This document shows positions 9,672-17,693 of a stretch of 53,680 nucleotides of DNA, in pieces; within the stretch, counting starts at the first letter, position 1, and each line of letters opens with the position of its first letter. Source of the stretch: Candidatus Gallispira edinburgensis (GTDB lineage Bacteria; Bacillota; Clostridia; Lachnospirales; CAG-274); contig CAJFNV010000024.1 in NCBI GenBank assembly GCA_904395805.1, positions 1 through 53,680 of the forward strand, given 5' to 3'. The position numbers and the translations under genes were made by a program. Below the pieces are notes generated by a model. The model worked only from the letters and a program-made list of their open reading frames with translations, did not search any database and was not told the origin of the DNA.

Positions 9672-9707
9672 AAACAGATCGGGTGCGTTATTACCGGTCT
9701 GTTTTTA
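9672..9707 (+). terminator. Terminator after the DUF1858 gene
   Basis: ACAGATCGG and CCGGTCTGT form the stem, followed by TTTTTATTT. Confidence 0.85.
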
Positions 9708-9734
9708 TTTGCTGACATTTATCGGAGACAGACT

Positions 9735-10187
9735 ATGGAAATAAGAAGATACAAAAAATCGGATTGCAAAGAAATGGCTGAACTTTTTTATAATACAGTT
9801 CACAGTGTCAATTCTGCAGACTACAGCAAAGACCAGCTTGATGCATGGGCAACAGGCAGTGTTAATTTAGAAAAATGGAATAAGGAATATAATGAAAGCT
9901 ATACTCTTGTTGCAGTTGAAAATAATGTTATTACAGGATTTGGCAATATATACAGTTCAGGTTATCTGGATATGCTCTATGTTCATAAGGACTATCAGCA
10001 CAGAGGTATAGCATCCGAAATATGCAGCCGTCTTGAAAATCATTATAATGTGGATAAAATAACGGTTCATGCTTCAATTACGGCAAAGCCTTTTTTTGAA
10101 AAAAGGGGCTACGGAGTTTTAAATGAGCAGACCGTTATAAGAAACGGAATAAATATTGTAAACTATGTAATGTTGTTAAAAAAGTAA
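9735..10187 (+). CDS. GNAT-family N-acetyltransferase
   Basis: A 150-residue single-domain GNAT enzyme. YLDMLYVHKDYQHRGIASEICSRLE is the beta4/acetyl-CoA pyrophosphate loop (QHRGIA in place of R-x-x-G-x-G/A), and ITVHASITAKPFFEKRGY is the C-terminal motif. It resembles the YafP/ElaA-type group of small acetyltransferases. The substrate cannot be read from sequence. GGAG at 9723 sets the ATG. It is a single gene followed at once by the rpmG promoter region. Confidence 0.88.
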   Translation: MEIRRYKKSDCKEMAELFYNTVHSVNSADYSKDQLDAWATGSVNLEKWNKEYNESYTLVAVENNVITGFGNIYSSGYLDMLYVHKDYQHRGIASEICSRLENHYNVDKITVHASITAKPFFEKRGYGVLNEQTVIRNGINIVNYVMLLKK

Positions 10188-10216
10188 TTGACAAATTAGT
10201 TTTATTATGATAAAAT
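10188..10216 (+). promoter_or_regulatory. rpmG promoter P1
   Basis: TTGACA (10188-10193) begins at the base after the GNAT stop codon; 17-bp spacer; TAAAAT (10211-10216). Confidence 0.8.
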
Positions 10217-10255
10217 AACACATGTTGTCAAAAAGCAGAAAATTTAATTTTTTAC

Positions 10256-10284
10256 TTGACATTGAAAACCCCTTGTGTTATTAT
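10256..10284 (+). promoter_or_regulatory. rpmG promoter P2
   Basis: TTGACA (10256-10261), a 17-bp spacer, TATTAT (10279-10284). Its predicted start (about 10291) falls inside the terminator-like hairpin that follows. Confidence 0.8.
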
Positions 10285-10287
10285 GAT

Positions 10288-10311
10288 AAAGACGCGTATC
10301 GTCTTTTTTTT
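10288..10311 (+). terminator. Terminator-like hairpin overlapping the P2 start site
   Basis: AAAGACG (10288-10294), loop CGTAT, CGTCTTT (10300-10306), then T to 10311. It can terminate RNA from P1 or from the GNAT gene, while P2 RNA would start within its 5' arm. Confidence 0.75.
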
Positions 10312-10379
10312 GTGTATAAATTTTACACAACAGACAAATTTAAAAATAAAATTTAATTATTCAGAAAGAGGTGGAAGTC

Positions 10380-10529
10380 TTGAGAACAAGAATTACATTA
10401 GCTTGTACAGAGTGTAAGCAGAGAAATTATGACACTATGAAGGACAAGAAAGTACATCCTGACAGAATGGAAACCAAGAAGTACTGCAAGTTCTGCAGAA
10501 CACATACTTTACACAGAGAAACTAAGTAA
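10380..10529 (+). CDS. rpmG: Ribosomal protein L33
   Basis: A 49-residue ribosomal protein. It starts at TTG (10380) after AGAGGTGG (10367-10374), the only start giving the family N-terminus [17 protein letters not shown]. Two C-x2-C pairs (CTEC and CKFC) show this is the zinc-binding form. The ending TLHRETK is typical. It heads the rpmG-secE-nusG operon, as in many Firmicutes. Confidence 0.95.
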   Translation: MRTRITLACTECKQRNYDTMKDKKVHPDRMETKKYCKFCRTHTLHRETK

Positions 10530-10559
10530 TAGGTTTACCTCACGAAAGGGGAAGTCAGA

Positions 10560-10763
10560 ATGGAAAAGAAAAAGTTTGATTTTTCAGGCTGGGTAAAGGT
10601 ACATGTTGCAGAATTTAAGCGTATAATATGGCCCAGCAGGGAAGAAATAGTTAAGCAGACTCTCTCAGTTATTGCAATTTCATTAATTTTTGGTTGTGTA
10701 GTTATTGCATTTGATTATATTGTTGAATTCGGATACAATGCACTTGTTAGTTTATTAGGTTAA
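10560..10763 (+). CDS. secE: Preprotein translocase subunit SecE
   Basis: A 67-residue single-span SecE of Gram-positive size. It contains the conserved amphipathic VAEFKRIIWPSREEIVKQT before the membrane helix (about residues 37-62). SecE clamps SecY in the translocon that exports the many signal-peptide proteins here. It lies between rpmG and nusG, its normal position, with GGGGAAG upstream. Confidence 0.96.
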   Translation: MEKKKFDFSGWVKVHVAEFKRIIWPSREEIVKQTLSVIAISLIFGCVVIAFDYIVEFGYNALVSLLG

Positions 10764-10780
10764 TGGAGTGAGGTATAATA

Positions 10781-11320
10781 ATGTCAGAGGAACTTAACAA
10801 TCAGCTCAGATGGTATGTTATCCATACTTATTCAGGCTATGAAAATAAAGTTAAGACCAATATTGAAAAGCTTGTCGAAAACAGCGGACTGGAAGAATAT
10901 ATTCAGGAAATTTCAGTACCTATGGAAGAGGCAGTTGAAATCAAAAATGGTGTTAAGAAGACTGTACAGAGGAAAAAATTCCCCGGTTATGTTCTTCTTA
11001 AAATGATTATGAATGACGATACATGGTACGTTGTCAGAAACACCAGAGGTGTTACAAGCTTCGTAGGTCCCGGAAGCAAGCCTGTTCCTCTGACAGATGC
11101 AGAGGTCATGGCAATGGGACTTGAGAGCGTCGATATAACTGATATTGATATTGCTGTAGGAGACAGTGTTATTGTTACAACAGGAGCTTTTGCAGACAAT
11201 GTCGGCACAGTTAAGGAAATTAATCTGGCAAAGAAAACTGTTACAGTTGCAATTTCCTTATTCGGTCGTGAGACCCCCATGGAACTGGACTTTACACAGG
11301 TTCAGCCATTAGTTAAGTAA
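10781..11320 (+). CDS. nusG: Transcription termination/antitermination factor NusG
   Basis: A 179-residue NusG. The N-terminal NGN domain shows WYVIHTYSGYENKVKTNIEK and KFPGYVLLKMIMNDDTWYVVRNTRGVTSFVG. The C-terminal KOW domain shows GDSVIVTTGAFADNVGTVKEI and ends in a FGRETPMELDF tail. It binds RNA polymerase and affects pausing and coupling to translation. The ribosome site is GGAGTGAGG, 17 bases after secE. Confidence 0.97.
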   Translation: MSEELNNQLRWYVIHTYSGYENKVKTNIEKLVENSGLEEYIQEISVPMEEAVEIKNGVKKTVQRKKFPGYVLLKMIMNDDTWYVVRNTRGVTSFVGPGSKPVPLTDAEVMAMGLESVDITDIDIAVGDSVIVTTGAFADNVGTVKEINLAKKTVTVAISLFGRETPMELDFTQVQPLVK

Positions 11321-11352
11321 ACAGACGATATTTGAGAATAAGTTTATTCTCA

Positions 11353-11389
11353 GTGGGAGGGAAAATCCCTTTATCCCGCTAATTACCAC
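11353..11389 (+). promoter_or_regulatory. L1-binding site mimic upstream of rplK
   Basis: GTGGGAGGG (11353-11361) and ATTACCAC (11382-11389) form GTGG/CCAC closing pairs around an inner stem and an asymmetric loop. From memory, the L1-stalk strand pair of E. coli 23S rRNA is GGTGGGAGG and AAATACCACC, nearly the same. L1 is known to repress its own operon through such mimicry. Confidence 0.75.
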
Positions 11390-11409
11390 ATTATAGGAGG
11401 TGCCTTAAA

Positions 11410-11835
11410 ATGGCAAAAAAGGTTGAAGGTTTTATTAAGTTACAGATCGCTGCTGGTAAGGCTACACCAGCACCACCTGTTGGTCCTGCTTTAGGTCAGC
11501 ATGGTGTTAACATTATGGGCTTCTGTAAGGAGTTCAATGAAAGAACTGCTAAGGATGCAGGTCTTATCATCCCTGTTGTTATTACAGTATATCAGGACAA
11601 GAGCTTTACATTCGTTACAAAGACTCCTCCTGCAGCTGTTCTTTTAAAGAAGGCTTGCAAGATCGAGTCAGGTTCAGGCGTTCCTAACAAGACTAAGGTT
11701 GCAACTATTTCTAGAGCTGAAGTTCAGAAGATCGCTGAATTAAAAATGCAGGATTTAACTGCAGCTAGCATTGATGCTGCTATCAGCATGGTTGCAGGTA
11801 CAGCCAGAAGTATGGGTATTGTTGTAGAAGACTAA
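11410..11835 (+). CDS. rplK: Ribosomal protein L11
   Basis: A 141-residue L11 of standard length: [39 protein letters not shown], then [21 protein letters not shown], and the C-terminal RNA-binding [12 protein letters not shown]. It binds the GTPase-associated centre of 23S rRNA. AGGAGG stands before the ATG. It precedes rplA. Confidence 0.98.
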   Translation: MAKKVEGFIKLQIAAGKATPAPPVGPALGQHGVNIMGFCKEFNERTAKDAGLIIPVVITVYQDKSFTFVTKTPPAAVLLKKACKIESGSGVPNKTKVATISRAEVQKIAELKMQDLTAASIDAAISMVAGTARSMGIVVED

Positions 11836-11846
11836 TTGTTAAATGC

Positions 11847-11875
11847 GTGGGAGGGAATACTCCCGATATTACCAC
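11847..11875 (+). promoter_or_regulatory. Second L1-binding site mimic, between rplK and rplA
   Basis: GTGGGAGGG (11847-11855) and ATTACCAC (11868-11875) repeat the pattern before rplK in a tighter 29-nt form with an inner GAG/CTC stem. It ends 6 bases before the GGAGGA of rplA. Confidence 0.75.
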
Positions 11876-11891
11876 TTAAGGAGGAACTATT

Positions 11892-12587
11892 GTGAAAAGA
11901 GGAAAGAAATATCTCGAAAAGAGTAAGCTTGTAAATAAAGCTAATTTATATGATGTATCAGAAGCTTGTGCTTTAATTCCACAGGTTAGCACAGCTAAGT
12001 TTGATGAAACTGTAGAAGCTCATATCCGTTTAGGTGTAGACAGCCGTCATGCTGATCAGCAGGTAAGAGGTGCTGTAGTACTTCCTCACGGTACAGGTAA
12101 GACTGTAAGAGTTCTTGTATTTGCTAAGAATCAGAAGGCTGATGAAGCAGCTGCTGCAGGTGCAGATTATGTAGGTGCAGAAGATTTAGTTGCTAAGATC
12201 CAGCAGGAAAACTGGTTTGATTTTGATGTAGTTGTTGCAACACCTGATATGATGGGTCTTGTAGGTAGAATCGGTAGAGTTTTAGGTCCTAAGGGCTTAA
12301 TGCCTAACCCTAAGGCTGGTACTGTAACTATGGATGTTGCAAAGGCTATTGAGGAAATTAAGGCTGGTAAGATCGAATACAGACTTGATAAGACTAACAT
12401 TATTCATGTACCTGTAGGTAAGGTTTCATTTGGTGCTGAAAAGCTTCAGGAAAATTTCCAGACTCTTATGAGTGCTATTATTAAAGCTAAGCCTGCTGCT
12501 GCTAAGGGTACTTACTTAAAGTCAGTTGTTCTTACAACTACTATGGGCCCAAGTGTTAAGGTTAATGCAGCAAGACTTTCAGAATAA
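11892..12587 (+). CDS. rplA: Ribosomal protein L1
   Basis: A 231-residue L1, full length. It starts at GTG (11892) after GGAGG. It contains [61 protein letters not shown] spread over the middle domain, and [19 protein letters not shown] at the end. It binds the L1 stalk of 23S rRNA and is expected to repress its own mRNA. A terminator follows, and rplJ-rplL, usually next, are absent. Confidence 0.98.
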   Translation: MKRGKKYLEKSKLVNKANLYDVSEACALIPQVSTAKFDETVEAHIRLGVDSRHADQQVRGAVVLPHGTGKTVRVLVFAKNQKADEAAAAGADYVGAEDLVAKIQQENWFDFDVVVATPDMMGLVGRIGRVLGPKGLMPNPKAGTVTMDVAKAIEEIKAGKIEYRLDKTNIIHVPVGKVSFGAEKLQENFQTLMSAIIKAKPAAAKGTYLKSVVLTTTMGPSVKVNAARLSE

Positions 12588-12615
12588 TTTTGAATAATTA
12601 AATTTGTCCCATAGA

Positions 12616-12643
12616 AAAGAACCGTGAAAGCGGTTCTTTTTTT
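12616..12643 (+). terminator. Terminator after rplA
   Basis: AAAGAACCG, loop TGAAAG, CGGTTCTTT with a run of seven or more T. Confidence 0.92.
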
Positions 12644-12692
12644 GTGCAATAGAAAATTATTTTAAAATTTCTGAGAGATTTATTGATTATAT

Positions 12693-12721
12693 ATTAACAT
12701 TTTTAAACTAAAAATCGTATT
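12693..12721 (+). promoter_or_regulatory. Candidate ECF-type promoter of the sigma gene
   Basis: TTAAC (12694-12698) followed by a T tract, a 17-bp spacer and CGTAT (12716-12720). This is the AAC...CGTA pattern of many Bacillus ECF sigma promoters and suggests autoregulation. No good housekeeping -35/-10 pair is nearby. Confidence 0.5.
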
Positions 12722-12744
12722 ACTATTGAAAGGAGGTATGAAAA

Positions 12745-13245
12745 ATGGCTAAGTCTTTGCTGCGTACGGACAAAGAAGTTGAAGAGATTTATAAAAGAAA
12801 CGTGGATACAGTTTACAGAGTTTGTTTTATGTATATGAAAAATAAACATGATACTGAAGATATGGTTCAGAACACTTTTCTTAAGCTTATTTCATACAAT
12901 AAGGAATTTATCAATAGTAATCATGAAAAAGCATGGTTAATAGTTACTGCAACTAATTTATGTAAAGATTTTTATAAATCAAAATGGAGTAAAAGAGAAA
13001 ATATAGATGATTTTGAAAATAATATTATATCATATGAAAAAACTGATATAAATGAAACTCTTGAAGCTATATTTAAATTACCTTATAAATATAAGACCGC
13101 GATTTATTTATATTATTATGAAGGATATAAATGTAATGAAATAGCGAAAATTCTTAATAAGCCATGTTCTACAATTCGTGTTTATTTACATAAAGGAAGA
13201 AAATTACTAAAAAATATGTTAGGCGGTGATTTTGATGAAGAATGA
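12745..13245 (+). CDS. ECF-family RNA polymerase sigma factor
   Basis: A 166-residue sigma-70 protein with only regions 2 and 4. Region 2 is YKRNVDTVYRVCFMYMKNKHDTEDMVQNTFLKLI (about residues 15-50); region 4 is a helix-turn-helix with YYEGYKCNEIAKILNKPCSTIRVYLHKGRKLL (about 125-158). The start ATG follows AAGGAGG. Its stop overlaps the start of the next gene by 11 bases, a common arrangement of sigma and anti-sigma. Confidence 0.93.
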   Translation: MAKSLLRTDKEVEEIYKRNVDTVYRVCFMYMKNKHDTEDMVQNTFLKLISYNKEFINSNHEKAWLIVTATNLCKDFYKSKWSKRENIDDFENNIISYEKTDINETLEAIFKLPYKYKTAIYLYYYEGYKCNEIAKILNKPCSTIRVYLHKGRKLLKNMLGGDFDEE

Positions 13246-14062
13246 AAAAATAATCAATGCATTAAATAAAATTAATCCTGATATTGAAACAAAGGATAAA
13301 ATGCTTAAAAATATAAACTGTAAAATTCAGATTTACCGCCGTGAACAGAAGGAGGACAAATTTATGGTAAGAAGAATAATATTTATAAGTGTTTGTATTA
13401 CATTAATATGTGTATCGACTGCTTTTGCAGCATATAAATACTTTACAGGCGGACAGGTTGCTTATAGACTTGGAGATGAAAAACTTTCATCAGCTTTTGA
13501 TTTAAATAATGATGATTTTAAGATACAAAGTGAAACAATAGGTGATTATAAAGCTACATTACTTGGTATCACATCGGGTAAAAATATAAGTGATTTTAAG
13601 TCATCATCTTGGGATGTAATACCTGAAAGAACATATATAGTTACTGCTGTTGAAAAGTCTGATGGAAGTGAAATAGATTATGATGATGAAATTCTTATTA
13701 CACCTCTTATAGAAGGTTTGGAACCTTGGAAATATAATATTCTTACAATGAACGGAGGATATATTGAACAAATTATAGATGGTGTTATGTATCGTATTAT
13801 TGAGTGTGATAATATTGAATACTTTTCGGACAGGCATATATATCTTGCTGTATTAAATAGCGTATTTTACGATAAGAATGCATATAATTACGATACAGAA
13901 ACAGGCTTAATTGAAAGAAATAAGGAATATGACAAAACAAATATTTTATTTGATTTGGATATGGATAAATCAAAAGCAGACAGTAAAAAAGCTGAAAAAT
14001 ATATTGATAAAGCAGAAAATAAATTTAGCGGTTACGGAAAAATAAGCGAAGAAACTGAATAA
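13235..14062 (+). CDS. Probable membrane anti-sigma factor
   Basis: A 275-residue protein translationally coupled to the ECF sigma gene. A cytoplasmic part of about 45 residues (MKNEKIINALNKINPDIETK) is followed by one membrane segment (IIFISVCITLICVSTAFAAY, about residues 47-66) and a roughly 200-residue outside domain rich in Asp/Tyr with no known motif. This is the topology of ECF anti-sigmas with a variable sensor domain. A longer frame opens at GTG 13226, but GGCGGTGAT sits there as the ribosome site, so ATG 13235 is chosen. The inducing signal is unknown. Confidence 0.75.
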   Translation: MKNEKIINALNKINPDIETKDKMLKNINCKIQIYRREQKEDKFMVRRIIFISVCITLICVSTAFAAYKYFTGGQVAYRLGDEKLSSAFDLNNDDFKIQSETIGDYKATLLGITSGKNISDFKSSSWDVIPERTYIVTAVEKSDGSEIDYDDEILITPLIEGLEPWKYNILTMNGGYIEQIIDGVMYRIIECDNIEYFSDRHIYLAVLNSVFYDKNAYNYDTETGLIERNKEYDKTNILFDLDMDKSKADSKKAEKYIDKAENKFSGYGKISEETE

Positions 14063-14092
14063 TAATTAAGTTATGATTTTATTATTGACCAG

Positions 14093-14127
14093 AAAATTTA
14101 GCGGGAGAAATTTTCCCGCTAAATTTT
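14093..14127 (+). terminator. Terminator after the sigma/anti-sigma pair
   Basis: AAAATTTAGCGGGA and TCCCGCTAAATTTT form a very stable stem with a short GAAATTT loop. It can also work leftward. Confidence 0.85.
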
Positions 14128-14196
14128 AATTACAGAACTTTTTTAATAAAGTTCATATTAAGCAGTGATATGTGTACCGCTTTTTATCCTTTGATA

Positions 14197-14385
14197 TTAG
14201 CACTTTGAGTCGCAGATACCAAATCCATTGTTGCCGCAGCAGCAAAGAAGAAGGATAATTATAATGATCCATGAGCAGTCATTTCCACAGCCGCCGATCA
14301 GGTTTCCGATGCCGTTGTTGTTACCACAGCAGCAAAGTAAGATGATAATTATCCAGATAAAATTGTTATTGTTGTTGCAACCCAT
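14197..14385 (-). CDS. Small hydrophobic Cys/Asn/Gly-rich repeat protein
   Basis: A 62-residue peptide made of two similar units: a Cys/Gly/Asn stretch, then WIIIIILL-type hydrophobic residues, then LLCCCGNN. It has 11 cysteines and two potential membrane-inserted segments. A strong GGAGG lies just before the ATG (14385), so it is probably translated. It resembles the short Gly/Cys-rich, membrane-active peptides found among spore-associated proteins of Firmicutes, but I do not recognise a family. It is a single gene on the minus strand, between convergent and divergent neighbours. Confidence 0.65.
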   Translation of the reverse strand: MGCNNNNNFIWIIIILLCCCGNNNGIGNLIGGCGNDCSWIIIIILLLCCCGNNGFGICDSKC

Positions 14386-14479
14386 AATAAGTTACCTCCA
14401 AATTTGAATACATTATAGTCTATGTTGTTTTTTCAATAAGTTGCAAGTCCACATAAAAATTTTTTAAAATCATTTTCTA

Positions 14480-14508
14480 TTGAAAAAAGTGCTGATTTAT
14501 GTTAAAAT
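14480..14508 (+). promoter_or_regulatory. Promoter of nadC-nadA
   Basis: TTGAAA (14480-14485), a 17-bp spacer, TAAAAT (14503-14508), about 38 bases before the nadC ATG. Confidence 0.7.
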
Positions 14509-14546
14509 TTTTTCAATTATATAATTTTCCGAAAGGTGGATATAAA

Positions 14547-15392
14547 ATGAATAAACTTCTTGCAAGGGAATATATTGCGGGCTTTTTAAAAGAAGATGTG
14601 GGCACCGGAGATTTATCAACAGATATAATATTTGGTAATGAGCTCAGAGGTGAAGGCTATTTTCTGGCAAAGGATAATGGTATTGTGTGCGGAACTGAAA
14701 TCATTGATATGACCTATTCTTTTTTCAGCGATGATTATAATATAAACTTGCTTAAAAAAGACGGTGATACAGTAAAAAAGGGTGAAAAAATAGCTGAGGT
14801 TGAAGGAAAAGTATCAACTCTCCTTACAGCTGAAAGAGTAATACTCAATTTAATGCAGCTAATGAGCGGTATTGCAACAATGGGAAATAAACTGGTTACA
14901 GCACTTGATGATCCTACCATAAAAATTGTGGATACAAGAAAAACATATCCGGGATTAAGGATTTTTGAAAAATATGCCGTTACTAAGGGAGGTTGCTACA
15001 ATCACAGATATGCCCTTTATGACGGTGTGATGCTTAAAGATAATCATATAGCTTTTGCCGGAGGAATAACAAAGGCTGTTGAAAAAGTTAAATCACAGCT
15101 TGGGCATATGATAAAGGTTGAGGTGGAAACCGAAACAAGGGAACAGGTAATCGAGGCAGTTAATGCCGGTGCTGATGTTATAATGTTTGACAACAGAACT
15201 CCCGGTGAAATAAAGGAGCTTCAGAAACTTGTTCCTTCACATATCATTACAGAGGCATCAGGAGGTATCAATCTTGATACAATAGGCAGTTTTAAGGGCT
15301 GCGGAGTTAATATTATATCTGTCGGTTCACTTACAAACGGTGTTAAGCCTTTGGATATAAGCTTTTTAAGCAGGGAGGCAGTTAAAAAATGA
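14547..15392 (+). CDS. nadC: Nicotinate-nucleotide pyrophosphorylase (QPRTase)
   Basis: A 281-residue enzyme converting quinolinate and PRPP to nicotinate mononucleotide in NAD synthesis. It shows EDVGTGDLSTDIIF, LNLMQLMSGIATM, DTRKTYPGLRIFEKYAVTKGG, HRYALYDGVMLKDNHI, KVEVETETREQ, DVIMFDNRTP and ASGGINLDTI, all standard for the family. The frame opens earlier (14499), but GAAAGGTGG at 14531-14539 fixes the ATG at 14547. Its stop overlaps the nadA start. Confidence 0.97.
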   Translation: MNKLLAREYIAGFLKEDVGTGDLSTDIIFGNELRGEGYFLAKDNGIVCGTEIIDMTYSFFSDDYNINLLKKDGDTVKKGEKIAEVEGKVSTLLTAERVILNLMQLMSGIATMGNKLVTALDDPTIKIVDTRKTYPGLRIFEKYAVTKGGCYNHRYALYDGVMLKDNHIAFAGGITKAVEKVKSQLGHMIKVEVETETREQVIEAVNAGADVIMFDNRTPGEIKELQKLVPSHIITEASGGINLDTIGSFKGCGVNIISVGSLTNGVKPLDISFLSREAVKK

Positions 15393-16417
15393 TAAACAGG
15401 ATCAAAGAAATCAAAAAACAGTTAGGTGATGACTTATTAATACTTGCTCATCACTATCAGAGAGATGAAATTGTTGAACTGGCAGATGCTGTAGGTGACA
15501 GCCTTAAGCTTGCCCAGATAGCAGAGGAAAATAAAAAGGCTAAATATATTGTATTCTGCGGTGTCCATTTTATGGCTGAAACGGCTGATATTTTATCAGA
15601 GGATTACCAGAGAGTATTTTTGCCTGAAAGAACATCAGGCTGCCCTATGGCTGATATGGCAGACAGAAAAAGTGCTGAAAAGGCATGGGATATAATAACA
15701 AAAGAGCTTGGTGAAAGTATAGTACCTATTACATATATTAATTCAAAGGCAGAGGTCAAGGCTTTCTGCGGTGTTCATGATGGTACTACAGTTACTTCCG
15801 GAAATGCTGAAAAGGTTGTTAAGTGGGGATTTAGTGTTAAGGATAAAATACTTTTTCTCCCTGACCAGAATTTAGGTAAAAATACTGCTGCAGCTTTAGG
15901 TGTTGATGAAAAGTATATGGCTCTTTATGATCAGCATACAGAGAAGCTCACATATGTCTGTAAACCGGAAGAGGTAAAAATGATATTGTGGAACGGCTAT
16001 TGTCACGTTCATCACAACATTACGGAAGAAAAAGTCAGAGAGGCAAGAAATGAAAATCCTGATGCCAGGATCATAGTACATCCTGAATGTAAACATGAAA
16101 TTGTTAAAATGTGTGACGGATCAGGTTCCACAACATATTTGATAAAGGCTGTGGAAAACTCCGATAAAAACACAAAGTGGGTCATCGGTACGGAATACAA
16201 CCTTGTTCAAAGACTTAAGGAAAAATTTACAGACAGAGAAATTAAAATACTTGATGAAGAAAGTATCTGTACAAATATGAATAAAACTACTCTTGAAAAT
16301 TTATGTGAGACTCTTGAGGATATTTTAAAGGGTGACTATTCAAAGCAGATTACAGTTGACAGGCAGACTGCAGAAGAGGCTGTAAAAGCTCTTGATACAA
16401 TGCTTTCATTAAGCTAG
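15389..16417 (+). CDS. nadA: Quinolinate synthase
   Basis: A 342-residue iron-sulphur enzyme condensing iminoaspartate with dihydroxyacetone phosphate to quinolinate. It has LILAHHYQRDEI at the start, the cluster cysteines in FCGVHFMAETADIL, WNGYCHVH and SICTNMNKTTLENL, and the family segment HPECKHEIV. ATG 15389 overlaps the nadC stop (ATGA type), so translation is coupled. nadB, which makes the substrate, is not adjacent. Confidence 0.97.
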   Translation: MINRIKEIKKQLGDDLLILAHHYQRDEIVELADAVGDSLKLAQIAEENKKAKYIVFCGVHFMAETADILSEDYQRVFLPERTSGCPMADMADRKSAEKAWDIITKELGESIVPITYINSKAEVKAFCGVHDGTTVTSGNAEKVVKWGFSVKDKILFLPDQNLGKNTAAALGVDEKYMALYDQHTEKLTYVCKPEEVKMILWNGYCHVHHNITEEKVREARNENPDARIIVHPECKHEIVKMCDGSGSTTYLIKAVENSDKNTKWVIGTEYNLVQRLKEKFTDREIKILDEESICTNMNKTTLENLCETLEDILKGDYSKQITVDRQTAEEAVKALDTMLSLS

Positions 16418-16427
16418 GAGGATTAAT

Positions 16428-17231
16428 ATGAAATTAGGTTTTATAGGCGCAGGAAACATGGGAGGAGCCATTATAAGAGGCTTTATAAAGAGCAATAAGG
16501 TGAATGCTCAAAACATATTGGTTACAAGAAAAAATAAGGCTGCTCTTAAGGATATGGAAGATGATCTGGGCATTACTGCCTGTGAAAATTCAGCCATTCT
16601 TGCAGAAAAGAGTGATGTTATTTTTATGGCAGTTAAGCCTGTGATGTTTTCTTCTGTTATTGATGAAATAAGAGAACAGGTAAAGAAATCTGATCCCCTT
16701 GTTGTTTCTATGGCTGCAGGACTTACTACAGATAAAATAAGGGATATGTTTGGTTTTGATATAAGGCTTGTCAGAATTATGCCTAATATAAATGCAGAAA
16801 TACTTATGTCAGCTACTTCTGTCTGTAAAAATTCAACTGCTTCGGATGAAGATATGGAAATGATAAAGGATCTGCTTTCTTCAATAGGTCTTGCAACGGA
16901 AGTCAGTGAAAATATGTTTTCTGTATTTTCCGCTATTGCCGGCTGTTCCCCTGCCTATGTTTATATGTTCATAGATGCCCTTGCAAGAGGTGCACAGAAA
17001 ATGGGTATGAATAAGAAGCAGGCACTTGAAATTGCCTCTGCAGCAGTTGTGGGAAGTGCGAATATGTTTATTAAAAGTGATGAACATCCGCAGGCTCTTG
17101 TGGATAAAGTTTGCTCTCCCGGAGGAACAACTATAGAAGGACTTTGTACTCTTGAGGAATATAAGTTTACGGCAGGAATAGTTAAGGCTGTTGAAAATAT
17201 TGTTAAAAAGGACATGGATTTGAATAAATAA
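16428..17231 (+). CDS. proC: Pyrroline-5-carboxylate reductase
   Basis: A 267-residue enzyme making the last step of proline synthesis with NAD(P)H. The Rossmann start is KLGFIGAGNMGGAIIRG; VIFMAVKPVMFSSV, VSMAAGLTTDKI and VRIMPNIN follow, and the C-terminal signature region is AIAGCSPAYVYMFIDAL then LVDKVCSPGGTTIEGL. The ATG follows AGGAGG, 10 bases after nadA, so it may be in the nad transcript. A bidirectional terminator follows. Confidence 0.97.
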   Translation: MKLGFIGAGNMGGAIIRGFIKSNKVNAQNILVTRKNKAALKDMEDDLGITACENSAILAEKSDVIFMAVKPVMFSSVIDEIREQVKKSDPLVVSMAAGLTTDKIRDMFGFDIRLVRIMPNINAEILMSATSVCKNSTASDEDMEMIKDLLSSIGLATEVSENMFSVFSAIAGCSPAYVYMFIDALARGAQKMGMNKKQALEIASAAVVGSANMFIKSDEHPQALVDKVCSPGGTTIEGLCTLEEYKFTAGIVKAVENIVKKDMDLNK

Positions 17232-17257
17232 AAAATGGTGCTTAGCACCATTTTTTA
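17230..17257. terminator. Bidirectional terminator between proC and the RseC-like gene
   Basis: AATGGTGC, loop TTA, GCACCATT, flanked by an A run on the left and a T run on the right, so it can serve both convergent genes. Confidence 0.92.
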
Positions 17258-17258
17258 T

Positions 17259-17693
17259 TTATTCAACTACTTTAATTGCTTTTGGTACAAAATTACCTTT
17301 CTTAAACTTGTCCTCCTGAGTATGTATGATCAGGTATGAAATTATAACAAGTATAACTCCTGCAGCTATACCTATTACTTCACCGTTATTCATTCCCATA
17401 CTTAAGGCACCGTAATATCCGCCGAATATACCTATCATAAAGGCTGCAAAGGGAATTCCGTACATTATAAGAGTTGCTTTCATAAAATCTGCATTGTCAA
17501 GAACAAGGTCTACCTTATTTCCCACTGAAGCATTGCACATATTTTCTGCCTTGATGAGCATATCTTCTTTTTTCATTCCTGCTGTGCAGGCACGGCATTT
17601 TGCACAGGCTTCGGTTCTCTGCAATTTAACAATTATTTTGTTGTTTTCTTTTCCGACAACTTCCCCTACTTCACCCAATATTTTATCAGCCAT
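17259..17693 (-). CDS. RseC/MucC-family (SoxR-reducing) membrane protein
   Basis: A 144-residue protein. The cytoplasmic start has GEVGEVVGKENNKIIVKLQRTEACAKCRACTAGM spread over residues 5-40, with a C-x2-C-x2-C set typical of RseC. Two membrane segments follow (about 72-95 and 100-122). RseC proteins in Clostridia often sit near Rnf-type electron transport genes, which are not seen here. The gene is immediately downstream of the membrane protein gene at 17694, and both are convergent with proC. Confidence 0.85.
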   Translation of the reverse strand: MADKILGEVGEVVGKENNKIIVKLQRTEACAKCRACTAGMKKEDMLIKAENMCNASVGNKVDLVLDNADFMKATLIMYGIPFAAFMIGIFGGYYGALSMGMNNGEVIGIAAGVILVIISYLIIHTQEDKFKKGNFVPKAIKVVE

